From Tausonia pullulans (Eukaryota; Basidiomycota; Tremellomycetes; Cystofilobasidiales; Mrakiaceae), in NCBI GenBank assembly GCA_951802195.1, contig OX637623.1, positions 1,240,001 through 1,304,000 of the forward strand: 64,000 nt of DNA, in the 5' to 3' direction. This document shows positions 25,574-36,608 of the stretch, piece after piece. Position 1 is the first letter of the stretch. Each line of letters opens with the position of its first letter. Below the pieces are notes generated by a model, which saw only the letters and a program-made list of their open reading frames with translations, had not been told where the DNA came from and ran no database searches. Position numbers and translations under genes: made by a program.

Positions 25574-28500
25574 ATGGCGACGACGACCCTTGACAGGGCG
25601 CTAACGAGCACCGTGGTCCCGCACGTCCCAGTCGAGCCCCCTGCCCCGCTCGCCGTGGCCATACGACACTCGGCCAATGTTTGGGTCGCGGACCTCCGCG
25701 AACTGCTTCAGCACGCTGGAGACCGCTTCGGTGATGTCTCCTGGGAAGTCGGCTCCTCGGATGGGCTCTTGCATGACGACGACGATGAAGACGACGGCGA
25801 CGACGGCGGTTCGCGACGCGACGGGCACGGTGGACCATCCTCGGGGCGACCTCTAGGACCTACTGAGGGGGAAACTATCTGGGGCCACAAGGGTGAGTAT
25901 CTCTCTTCACAGGGACCAATACCTTACATGGTCTCGCTCTCATGGAGGTGCACGACCAGATGGCAGGGTCGGGAGGAGGACGCTCGTGTTGCCGCTGTTC
26001 TGGCATGGGTAGCGCTGCCCAAACCCTCCTTTCGGGCGCGCCGATACCATTACAAGAAGACAACGAGGAGACAGAGTGGGCACAAGTTTTGGGAATCTCG
26101 GGGTAGCTGCCGGGGTCGATTCCTCTGAGCGAAAACGGTTTCTTGCGACACGTCGAGAATGCAACCTCCCCCCCTCTGGCCCGCTGGAGCGACTCTCGAT
26201 GCGTTCGCTCATCATGGGATCTTCTAGCGGGAGAAAGCCAAGAATATTCCCTAGCTACTGTCTTCCCAATTCAGTACTGGACCTTAAACGAGACTAACTC
26301 GCTCTACTGCTACAAAACACTCGCTCAACCACGTACGACCCCTGGTCATCATCTGGGCTGGCTGACACTCTTCCTTCCTCTTTCCTTATACACAAAAATC
26401 AGCCATGATCTACGCTCGTGCTCCTCCAACTTTCCAAGTCAGGTACTTCCCTCAAATCCAGCCCCGCTCGGCTTCACCGTCTCACAGTGGAAGCCTTCGT
26501 CCACCGTCATCAGCGTCCTTCTCGGCGGTTACTCTCGCCATGCCTTCTCTTTCGCAAGGCAATGAGGGCCCTCTAAACAGCTGGACTCAGCGCAGCCTTC
26601 GGCCCTCAGCGTCCCACATCTCCCTGGGCTCGACCTTGACCGCGGCGTCGACAATTAGGCCTCCATTGAGGCTTCGCGTCGAGGCCACCCCGCAAATGTT
26701 CCGCGCTGAACTCGAGTGGCTCTACGCTGGTGAGGGCATGGGCGAGGTAGTTGAGTGGCTCAACGACCGCGAAACGAGACTCGGGGAAGTCTCAGGTCTT
26801 GGATCTTACGGCATCGGAACCGAGGGCGAATGGGGAAAGATGGAGGGGCCGAACGGCGATGCCAAAGGAGAGACACTTCGCAACGTGAGTGAATCCTTTC
26901 TCGCGACAAATGAGGGCTAAGCCAAAATACTGAGGAAATCTTTGGCCGTAGGACCTTGTATTCATGTGGCGTGCAAGCCTCTACGCGGACGTCAAGCTTG
27001 TGCTTCCTCTCTCGTCATCATCTGGTCCGCAAGCCAGGGCACCGGCCGCAAGCAGCTCCATCACTCTACCGCTCGATCACAAAGACTCGGCTACTTTCTC
27101 GACGCATAGATTCATCCTCGTCTCTCGATCACCTTATTTTGCCACTCTACTCCTCAACACCCACGGCTTCGACGGCGGATATCGAGACCGGAATGAGATC
27201 GAGCTGCCTATGCCGCCCTTCACCCCTGCAAGTCTGCACTTCTGCCTGGGCTACATGTGAGCTTGAGGCACCTACCGCCCTTTTAAATGTCGCCTGTAAG
27301 CTGATCCAGCACGCCATTCGATCAGGTACGCGGGCACGCTTGCTTTCTCGAACCGGACATACGACCTCCAGACCGCATTCGAGATCCATCGTTCGGCGAC
27401 TTATCTTCAAATGAATGCCCTCCGCTCCGAGGTCGAGTCCCGCATCGTGCACGAGATGTGCGACTCGCTCTCCCTCTCCGCTCGGCCGTCCAAGGCCTCC
27501 TGCCGGCGGGTTCCCCGAGTTTGGCGTTTTGCTGCGGCACCGGACGTCGGTGCGCGCGAGCTGGAGCAGCAGGCGCGGGCTTGGATGTTGAAACATTGGG
27601 GAGACGTCTGGGGCAGGGAGGTTGGTGAACTCGGCAAACGAGAGAGGGATGCGCTCCTTAAGGACCTTCTCGCCACCACCCGCTCCGACACGGTCATCTC
27701 ATTCATCCGAGGTATCGAGGCCGTCCGAGCGCGGACGGAAAGCGACGTTCGGACTGCTCAGCCGAGGGGCCTTAGGCAGAACGCTTGGATCGACAATCTT
27801 CTGGGCATGATGATGGAGGTCGAGCACAAGGCGAAGACGATCCTGGCTGTTCACCTAAAGGAAATCGTTGAGAGCCCGGAGTTCACTGGCCTTCTCGAGG
27901 GGAAGGGTTTCGAACGCGACCTGCTGGTCAAGCTTCTCGAGCACGTCGTTGCCGTCGTTGGAACCCCCGAGGTGTGCAAGGAGGCTGGTCGGGTCTACCA
28001 GGTACGCCATTCACTGCTACAAGTGTTATCATACTGATAGATATACTCAAAATCACAGACTTTAGTCTCTTCGCTCATCCTGCGACTCGACTCTGATACT
28101 CTTGAACCGAGCCTCGCGTCCGGGTCCGAGAACCGTCGTCTCGTGGAAACCGCCCGAAGTGATGTCATCAAGCACATCCGACGTCGGTGGATGCAGATCC
28201 GAGACAAGGGTGGCTTTACCGGCTTAGAGATGTGGGCTCTCAAGGAGATCGGGAATGGTGATAAGCAGTTCAGCATACACATTTCTGCCGGGCAATCACT
28301 GATCTTAACCACCTTTCCGACTACTTGAAATTTTACAGAAATTGACCAGCCCGATTCCGAACTCTTGGCTCCTCCACTTGGTCTTCCGGCGAGCCGGCCT
28401 GCCCCCCGCCTTTCCAGCTCCAGCTCCGCTGCCCACTTTCAGCCGTCCGATGATTCGTCGGCTATGCGACCGGTCGCCAATACTCGACACACTGCTGTGA

Positions 28501-30297
28501 ATGGCGGATCTGTTCTTCGACGCGATTCGGATGCGGCCAGCGTCTCTAGCCGCAGGTCGAGCACAAGCACAGTTACGACCGTCTCTACGAGAACCGTCGC
28601 ACCTCGCTCCTCACTCGGCAGCACTGGACCCGTCCTTCCTGCTGGTCGAACGTCGTCGACTGCTTCGGCTACTTCGCGCGCCACAGTTGCGCGGTCCTCC
28701 TGCCAGGGAGCGTCTTCCCAGGCCAGATCCACGGCGGGATTGAAGGCAGTCAGGACAGCGGCAGCTGCCGGGCCGATGGCCGCTACGTCTCAGGCTCGGA
28801 CTCCGTCTTCTACCGCCATTATGGGTCCTCCATCTGTGCCGGCAGCGACAAAGAGCGAGCGAGTACGGTCTGCTGGACAGCATTCGCTTCCCAGGCTTCC
28901 TTCAACGACCTCAGTCCGTTCAACGGCCTCCTCTTCCTCATTCGTCATCGAGAAGAGGTTGGTCGCAGCCCCGACGTTACCCCCGACGCCTGGCGCTCAG
29001 CCAGTTAAGCCAGCTCCATCTTCCTCATCTCGATCACGTACGCTCTCCGCGGCATCGGCGACCTCGGTCCGCTCAACCGCCACCACCGTCCGGTCCGCGA
29101 CAGCCTCGGCCACCTCCCCTCATTCATCACCGAGCAAGTCCGTCCGGCGACCTCATGCTGCGCCCTCATCCCGGATGCGGTCGACGTTGACCTCGGAAGC
29201 CAGTCCGTCAAACCCTTCGGTGCGGACAACAACACTTTTGCCCAAGATTTCCTCGTCTGATCTCAAGAAGCTCTCCTCACCCGACCTGAAAAAGGCTGCC
29301 ACTGAGCTTCCCAAGGCTCCACGCAGAGCCACATCTGCTGCTGCAATCCGACCTGTGGCCCCCACCGCCACTGCTACCGCCACCGTCATCGCTCCCCTCT
29401 CACTGTTATCAACAACCGTCAAACGACCATATCCTCCTGCGTTCATTACCGCAGCGCCACTGCCAGTCGTCAATACTGTACTGAGCCCACAACTTGCATC
29501 GACCTCGCTCGGTAACCCAGAACCTTCCTCGGCCCTCACCTCAACGGCCACATCTTCTGTCAAGGCGGAACGACTAAAGCCTCTCACTTTGAGCCCACCC
29601 TCTTCACCAACCACCGCATCTACGAGACCATCCCGACTTCATCCGGCCTCAGCCTTCGATCCTCCAAAGCGTCGGCCCCTCCGCGAGATCCCTGCCCCGA
29701 AGGAGTTTGTCATTTGCGAGGTCGGGTCATCTGTGCCCATACTTCCATGCCCTGGAATTCACCTCAACGTTGGCATTCCCTGTATCGTGGCCCTCGCAGG
29801 TACGACCAAGCGGACTCGGTGCCGTGCGTCGGCGCGGTACATAGGTCGGCTGCGAGGGGAGAAGGGCTACTGGGTCGGCGTGGAAGTTGCCGATGCTTCC
29901 GTCTCGCCCGAGAATGGCCCCCTACTCGATGCGAAGGAAAGTCAAGGCGGTGACGGCTGCTTTGAAGGCGTCCGCTACTTCGATATTTCGTTGGAGCAGC
30001 AGCTTTGGGCGGGGGACGATCCGAGGCGGAGGAAAAGGCAGGGTCGGCAGCGAAGTACTCCCGGTGGCATGGTGTCCGACGACGAGATGGACATAATGCC
30101 GCCGGCCAGCAGCCCGACCTCGACTTCGACCTCAACCTCGGGGGGCGGAACAAGCGTCAGAGGCGTCTTCTTACGGCCGACCGATGTGGTGAGTCACACT
30201 TTGTTGCGGCGCTGGACAAGGAAAAAAGCGGGATGATGAAGCTGACAGGGTTCGGTTTTGCCCACTTGATCAGGTTTGGGTCGAGGGCGCCGAATGA
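25574..30297 (+). CDS. BTB/POZ protein with C-terminal CAP-Gly domain
   Basis: Seven exons: 25574-25892, 26403-26884, 26952-27256, 27326-28001, 28059-28257, 28339-30188 and 30274-30297, giving 1284 residues. A BTB fold lies at about 275-400 (LYADVKLVL, FSTHRFILVSRSPYFATLL, GYMYAGTLAFSN). A helical region follows to about 660, then 450 residues of Ser/Thr/Pro/Ala-rich linker. A CAP-Gly-like domain spans about 1130-1280 (GYWVGVEV, GCFEGVRYFDI, GVFLRPTDVVWVEGAE). CAP-Gly domains bind microtubule ends or EEY/F tails. Here the usual GKNDG motif reads GGDG and an insertion precedes it, so binding may be altered. The C-terminal microexon (24 nt) completes the last strand. The first intron (510 bp) is much longer than the others and could hide an exon. 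Function is not known; a microtubule adaptor is inference. Confidence 0.82.
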
Positions 30298-30573
30298 GGA
30301 GCCTTGGCAGTCGACCACTGTCGTCTCTCACGTTCTTGTGTTCTTTTTTCCTTTCCAACCCTCCTCATAACCTGCATCCGTCCACTACTCACTTCTTGGT
30401 CTCTTCGATAATCTTCTCTCTCTGTTCTAATGATCGGCTCTCTTGCAAAGCCGCACACTTCAACGACGTGTCATCATATCATATCCGGAGCGCCTGTAAC
30501 TGAAAAGGCAAAGGAGCGCTGAGGTCAGGGACCTAAGCCCACCTTCTTGTAGACTCTTTGAGACACTCACACC

Positions 30574-31919
30574 CTAAAACTCTTCCTTTTCTTCGTTGTC
30601 ATCGTCGTCATCGTGCGCAACGACACCTGGCCTGGCGGCAGGATGGCTGTCCGCCCGCAGCGCTACCCTGCCAGCGCGCCTGCCCCCATCTCTTCTGTCC
30701 ATTGGTGGCTGCTTCTTTGCGTCCAAACCGCCCTGCTTCAGGGGCGGAGGCACTAAAGCGTTGGCCGCCCGCAGGCGTCGGACGTCGTTGTCCTGCATCC
30801 TCTTCCTCCTCCTCTCAATCTCCTCCTCCTCCTCCTGTTCCTCCTGCATCCTGAGGTCTTCCTCAATCTCGATCTCGGTCAATGTCTGCATTTGCTTCTT
30901 TAACTCCTCCTCTTCTTCTTCCTCTTCGTCAACCCCTTCGTACTCCAGCCTCTCCCGATACTCCTTCCCGACGAGATCACTTCCCGCGGCCTTAATGAGC
31001 ACGGGGGCGAGCTCGCCGTTCTCGTGTAGCGCATTCAGCTCGTGCCAGCTGCCTATGGTGTTTCCTTCAACAAGGATGGTCGGGAAATGATCCCAACCCG
31101 TCAGACGATGGAGAAGCGGGATTAAGACGCTCAAGTCCGCTTCCCAGAGGGCAGAGAGAAAGCCAGGTCAGTATCTCGTCCTGAATCAGCCTAGCGAGGC
31201 TGCACCAGCGCCACTGAGGTAGCCAGCCGCTCACGTCGATCCTGAAGCTCGATAGATCCCAGGCCGAGGCCGTCCCTGCCGAGGTACTTCTCGTGGTGAA
31301 GCAACTTCCTCGCCTTCTCCGTTCCCGGCTGGCCCCGCCTGCCGATAATCACGACAGGCCAGGTGGCCCAGCAGTCGGTCTGCAACTCCATGAGGACGTA
31401 TTCGCGCGCGTCAGATGAGGATGGGAGCGAAACATCGAGAACGGTGTCCGGATCGATGGAGACCGAGGGGTCCATAGAGGGGTCCAGATGGTTTGAGGGT
31501 GAGGAGACGAGGAAGACGATGAGAGCGGCGAGCTCCTCGGGTGGCAACAGCCGAGGTTGCGCGCGGGCCCGTCGCCCGGGAGCCGTGGGGCGTGGACGGG
31601 CTAAGAGAGCGAGGGAGAAAGAAAAGTCATCGTTCAGCGAGTTAGCAAAGTGAGGAAAGTAAGCGACTTGAAGCTGCTATGGAATTCGGTCTACTTAGAA
31701 GTCGAACTCACTCTTGAGACGCGCCTGGACGGCCGGGATAGTCGTGTCGACGTCCGTGTGGGGTCTCAGCAGCTCCTTCCACGGGCTCTCTGGCTGCTGG
31801 CGCCGAGCCCGGGCCACCTCGGGCGTCCGCGAGGCGGATGAAGGCGAGGACGGGAGGAGCCAAACGAGGAGTCCAAGGCCGAGGACGAGGGCGAGGACAG
31901 ATCGTTGCCTATTCGCCAT
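30574..31919 (-). CDS. Grx6/7-like membrane glutaredoxin-fold protein without active-site Cys
   Basis: Three minus-strand exons, 31712-31919, 31235-31600 and 30574-31139, encode 379 residues. An N-terminal hydrophobic segment (residues 9-22, LALVLGLGLLVWLL) suggests a type II membrane or signal-anchored protein, as in the yeast early-secretory Grx6 and Grx7. A glutaredoxin fold spans about 130-245: strand WPVVIIG, helix EKARKLL, then LTGWDHFPTILVEGNTIGSWHEL with the cis-Pro and the glutathione-side IG. Where family members have CxxC or CxxS this protein has GQPG, so no catalytic cysteine is present. The tail (about 250-379) is a Glu-rich coiled coil followed by a basic and then an acidic end. 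A Met at 32072 would add 51 residues but would push the hydrophobic segment inward. Redox activity is doubtful; a structural or binding role is inferred. Confidence 0.78.
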
Positions 31920-32456
31920 GAAGACAATCCTCGCTGGGAGACGGCTAAGAACTGAGAGGAAGCTTGACGCCACGTCCGACCGGCCGCGCTGGAGGCCGCG
32001 CGGGTCCGAGCTTCGCCGACGATGTCGGGGGTGCATAGGTGGAAACGAGGGGAGGTCTTCCGACATGGACATGCGAGCCTAAGAAGGTGGGGCGTGGATG
32101 CGCAGAGGGAGGTCCAAGGCGAGAGACGTTTGGGCAATGATCGAGGATACAGGGGAGAGGACGCGGACGCAGAAGGATGCTCATGTAAGTGGGAGTAAGA
32201 GTGGGCGAGCGGAGGTCAGAAAGGAGCACTGAGTCGCACCCTCCTCGCACCCCACGAACTTCATTGGAATGCGTGTCTCGCCTCGGCCCGACAACACGAC
32301 CGAATTTGCGGGGCGTGCGTGGTGATTGATGACTATGGCAAAGGAGTGAGTGTGACGACGATCACCGGTTTGCGCCGAGATGTTTCTGAGGCACACCCTG
32401 CCCCCCCCCCCCCCCCCCCCAATCGGAATCATACATGTATCCGCTCACTTCCTTCG
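31920..32456. other. spacer between the Grx-like gene and GPI12, with C20 tract
   Basis: A 537-bp stretch on the 5' side of the Grx-like gene and the 3' side of GPI12, both on the minus strand. It holds the promoter of the former and a run of 20 cytosines at 32401-32420. No gene is seen. Confidence 0.5.
32401..32420. repeat. homopolymer tract, 20 C
   Basis: Twenty cytosines in a row, 37 bp downstream of the GPI12 stop codon in its 3' untranslated region (G20 on the transcribed mRNA). The exact length may be a sequencing approximation. Confidence 0.9.
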
Positions 32457-33514
32457 TCATCGAACCTTCTCAAAGGTCGTCTCCCACATGTACCGACTGA
32501 ACGCGAGGTAGATCCACCGAAACCACACAAGCTGGCTGTCGTGCCTTCGCATCGCCCGCACAGCCTCAAGGTAGCCTCGCCAGTCAGTCGAGACGTCGAC
32601 AAGCTCCTTGGCGTTGGCGCCGACGAAGCCCTGTATGCCTTCGGGGACTTTGCTCGCACCCGACGAGTACCGGCTTGCGACGAGGGGGGCGAAGGAGAGA
32701 TACTTGGTCAAGAGCGGGTGTGAAACTAGATGGTAGATCTGCAAGGAAGATGCTGCCACTGGGGACGTTTTTGATGGCGGTGCGGCGGCCTCGAGGAGGA
32801 GGGAGGCGTGCGCGAGGGCGATGTGGTTAGGATGGCCTGAGACACCTGTCTTGTCAAAGGTGAGGATCTGTAAAATTGGCCGGGCCGCATGTACCCGTGC
32901 TATCGTCAGGAAGTCGCCTCTCACGAAGGGCGAGGGCACGCACGCACGATGGAGATATTGTGCTGGTCGATCATAGGCTGGACGAGATCCCGCACGAGCT
33001 CCGGCGCCCACGACGTGTTCATGCCGTCGCGAAGGGCTCTGATCGTGTCGAGCGAGGTGAAGAGAAAGGTGACTTCAGCTAGGAGGGGATGGCACGGCAG
33101 GTTTTTACTGACGGTTACTGACGGGTGATCCAGCAAGGTGATATGCTCAGCATCGACGCCCAACTCGTGGTAGGCGTGGAACAGTTCAGCCTCACGCTGG
33201 GCTCCTAGGCCGTCGGCGTCACCTAGGTCGAGAGAAGACGATGAGAAGCGTGCCTGAGCGCGCCGGGTTACGGAGAGGCAATTTAGTCATGGGAGAGCAG
33301 ACGGACCGTTGCTGACGGTGACCACGTAGAGGTCGCGCTGAACAAGCGCCTGGACGGCGGGAGCAAAGAACATGGTCTCATCGTCTGGGTGGGCGGTGAG
33401 AAGAAGGGCCCGGCCAGGCGGGAAGACCGAGGCGTCCGGGGCCGGCAGGCTCGCGACAAGAGCGAGGAGGAGAGCGAAGAAGCTGGCGAGAGCGAGCGCC
33501 CTATTGACCGGCAT
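32457..33514 (-). CDS. GPI12: N-acetylglucosaminyl-phosphatidylinositol de-N-acetylase (PIG-L)
   Basis: Four minus-strand exons, 33307-33514, 33123-33222, 32948-33038 and 32457-32867, encode 269 residues, the normal PIG-L length. An N-terminal hydrophobic anchor (residues 6-24, ALALASFFALLLALVASLP) fits an ER membrane protein. The zinc-binding and catalytic AHPDDE lies just after it, followed by NGDADGLGAQREAEL, HNISIILTFDKTGVSGHPNH and the C-terminal SRYMWE. The enzyme removes the acetyl group from GlcNAc-PI on the cytoplasmic face of the ER, the second step of GPI-anchor synthesis. Intron phases 1, 2 and 0 all restore conserved residues. It is divergent from NUF2 with 190 bp between the starts. 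Confidence 0.93.
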
Positions 33515-33704
33515 GATTCGAATGTAAGCGGGTGGTCGACGGCGCGTGTTGGTGGTCGTCCTGTTCTGCCCGGACGCGAGCTGGGGTCGAAGCGCGCCTG
33601 GAGCGCGCGTGGTTTCTAAGATCAACAAGCACCCGACACGTCGTCCCTGCTTGTCTCCGTTCAACGCCCATCATTCATTCATCCACCCCTTCACCCCTTG
33701 GCCC
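33515..33704. promoter_or_regulatory. short divergent promoter, GPI12 / NUF2
   Basis: Only 190 bp separate the two start codons, so the two promoters overlap. No specific motif is convincing. Confidence 0.45.
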
Positions 33705-36052
33705 ATGTCCGTTCATCGCCAATCCGTCGCCCGCAAGCACTCCACTGTCGGGCCCTCGGCCCAACAACAACACGTTGTCCAGATCGGCTACCCGATCCTC
33801 AAGACGGCCGAAATCGTCGAGTGCCTTCAGGAGCTGGAGATTCGCATCCATGAGGAGGACATCCTCAAGCCAACAGCTTTCGCCATCCAGACCGCCTGGG
33901 CCACTCTTCTCGAGAGCTTCAACGGCGTCACGTACGAAGGCTTTGAGCGGCCGAAGGGCGCGCTCCTTGGCATGATGCCTTACCCAGTGAGTTCGTTTCG
34001 GAGCTTCTAGGGATGAATTGCTGCCTCGGAGGAGCCTGCTGGATGCGATGATGCTGGCAGGGCAGCCCTTCCTGTCTTTGGTCTGCCTGCCTAGCCACCT
34101 CGGGCATGAAGCCGCCCTTCTTCTCCTTCCCCCTTAGCGTGTGGCTGGACGACTGACGCGCGTCCATCCCACGCCCCCCGCTTCCAGGAGCTCCTCTCGG
34201 ACGCGGTGACCTTCCAGATGTTTTTCACCCATGTGTGAGCCCACCGACATGTCTCTTCCAATCCATGATTTACACTAGTTCTGAACGCCCTTGAGCGTCG
34301 CAGTCGACGGCTCGTCAAAATCTCCGGCGTTGACAGCTTCACGGTTCAGGACCTGACGCGTCCAGAGCCTGCCCGCGTGCGCGACTGTTTCTCGGCCGTC
34401 ATCAACTTTGCCAAGTTCAAGTGAGTGTGGTGCAGGAGCTATTGCTAGTGTCGCCTTGTCGCCACTGACATGCGCTATTGCAGGCTCTCACACCAGGGTC
34501 TTTTCACCCAGCTCGTGCAGAAGGGCCAGGCCTCCAGTGAGAAGTACGGCCACGAAGAGGTCTGCCGCCGCGCACATCAGCCTAAGATTGGTTCTTCTCT
34601 CCTCCCTGCCCATAGACGTGACCTACTCGAGTATGAAAGACAGGACCTCGAGGAAAAGATGTATGACCTTAGGTGCGTGCACCATTGTCAACCCAGAGAA
34701 CTTGCTTTGCTCGCTGATCTTGAGGGCCGTTTTCAGGGCTCGCAAGGAGCAGGACATTCCCCGAATACAGGAGGCTGAGCTTCGGAACGACAAAATCAAG
34801 AACGAACTCCAGGACCTTAAGAAGGAACAGACCGCGCTCACTAACGAGGTCACCAAGCTCAGCGAGATCCGTAAGGGCCTGAAAGACCAGATCGTAAGCG
34901 AGGCGAGCTAGCGAGCCCGTCGATGCCGCTGGAATGCTGAAGAGCTTTCTCGGCATCTTTCTCATCCAGCAACACCAACAGAGCGAGATGGCCACCCTCT
35001 CGAACGACATAAACGCCGCTCGAAGCCGACTGGTGCAATCGCCCGACCGGCTGAGGCGGACCATCAGCGAGCTCTCTCGGAACACCAACAGCGAGAAGGC
35101 CCTCCTGAGCTCATTCCAAACCAAAGCTCGAGACTTGGGAATGAAGCTTGACCAGATTGGCGCTCTCGAGCAGGTAGGTCTGACGCTTCAGTCTCGTTGC
35201 GAAAGGAGGGGCACCCATCCTGGCAGCTGATAAATCTTATGGTCCCACAAGGATATCCGTGGTCTCTTGGAACTCCAACGTGATGCAGAGCTCCAGCAAC
35301 AAAGTACAGACAAGTCGGCCTCAAGGCTTGCACTGCTTACCAACGAGTTCGACAAAGCTTCTGTCGCACAGACGACGACGTCCACCCGTCTTGAGGTTCG
35401 GCACACCTCAGCCTGGAGCTCTTGCCCCAAAAAGTCCCTCCTAGGCTGACCCTCCCCTCCCCTCTTTGATTCCGTGAACTAAACAGCAACTTGACACGCA
35501 GCTGTCGAACGCAAACGACAAACTGACGCGAGCCAAGGAGTCTTGGGCCGAGAAGAAAGAGCGCTTTCGGAGTACGATTGCCCAGCTCCGGGACGAGTGC
35601 GCCCTTCCTGCTTTCAAGTCCTCTTCGAGCGTGGTCTGATTGGGTGATCTTCTAACTTCCCTCTGCGGCGACCACAGGTATGCCGTCATCCTCAAGGAGC
35701 GTCAGGAGGACGAATTTGCGCTTAAGGAGACCGAAAAGGAGATCGCCAAGCTTACGGCAGAGGTGTGTTTGCCATCTGGCTTGGATGGTTGATCGGCTCA
35801 ACAAGTCCTCAATGAGCCCATGCTGACATAGGGTCTGACACCGGCAGACCGAGGCCTTTGTCGCACAGAATCAGGCGGAGGCTAACTCACTTTTGGCGGA
35901 ATATTGGCGACTGAGAGAGCACGTCGGTGCGTTGCCTGTCCGAGGTAGTCATTAACGCCGTCTCGTGTACGAGTGCTGATAGTTCTTCCTCTTGCTCTTT
36001 CTATTCAGAGGCCTACAAGGCCGAAATGAAGATGAAGCTGGCGCTCGACTAG
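33705..36052 (+). CDS. NUF2: Kinetochore protein Nuf2 (Ndc80 complex)
   Basis: Twelve exons: 33705-33986, 34188-34234, 34304-34420, 34484-34543, 34616-34672, 34737-34893, 34970-35173, 35252-35395, 35487-35596, 35678-35762, 35848-35926 and 36009-36052, giving 461 residues, the usual Nuf2 length. The N-terminal calponin-homology domain (about 28-150) has YPILKTAEIVECLQELEI, the VTFQMFFTHV segment, LTRPEPARVRDCFSAVINFAKF and a short bridge. The rest is a continuous coiled coil that pairs with Ndc80 in the Nuf2-Ndc80 arm binding microtubules. The coiled-coil frame sets each intron; the fourth uses the donor GTACGG after AGTGAGAA, which keeps SSEKRDLLEYE in frame. All 12 exons sum to an exact multiple of three. 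Confidence 0.92.
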
Positions 36053-36608
36053 CAGCAGTCAGCCAGCCAGGAGGCTGCCGTTCTGGATCGGTCCCGTTTC
36101 TTTACTTTATCTAGTGTTGCTTGTGACGTTTTAACTTTTGATGTGTTGGTCTCTCCAGCTTGGTTTTCGATTCTCTTCCTTTACGACCCACATGACCCAT
36201 CTATCCCCGCTTGCTCTACCTTGAAGACGTCCTATCGGGAGTGCGCCTGCCTCCCCTTTCCGCTGCCTTCCCATTGACTACGGTCGTTGTATTTTTAGTT
36301 GTGAGTGTTCGATGGTTAGAATATGTCAAGAAAGACCGAGTCAGCCCTTCATTTCACACTTACCCCGTTGCCGAGAATCATGCCTAGCGCGAGTAGTCGT
36401 GGTCAAGACAACGAGGAACAAGCAGTCCCAACGTCGCGCCTGTAGGAGTCGCATCAGTCAGCGAGAATGGAGTCTCTCTCGGTTATCTCCGACGCATCTC
36501 TTCCGTCGTCTTGCTTTCGTCAGCATCAGCAGCCTCTCTCCCACACACCATCCGCGACTTGCTTGTACTTGCGCACTCCTCCTCTTTTTCAACTGTCAAA
36601 TCACCAAC
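36053..36608. other. spacer between NUF2 and the quinone reductase gene
   Basis: A 556-bp stretch between tandem genes. The first half is T-rich (36095-36180), fitting the NUF2 3' end; the second half should be the promoter and leader of the reductase. The frame of the reductase start stays open upstream to a Met at 36312, so an N-terminal extension cannot be excluded. No other gene is seen. Confidence 0.5.
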
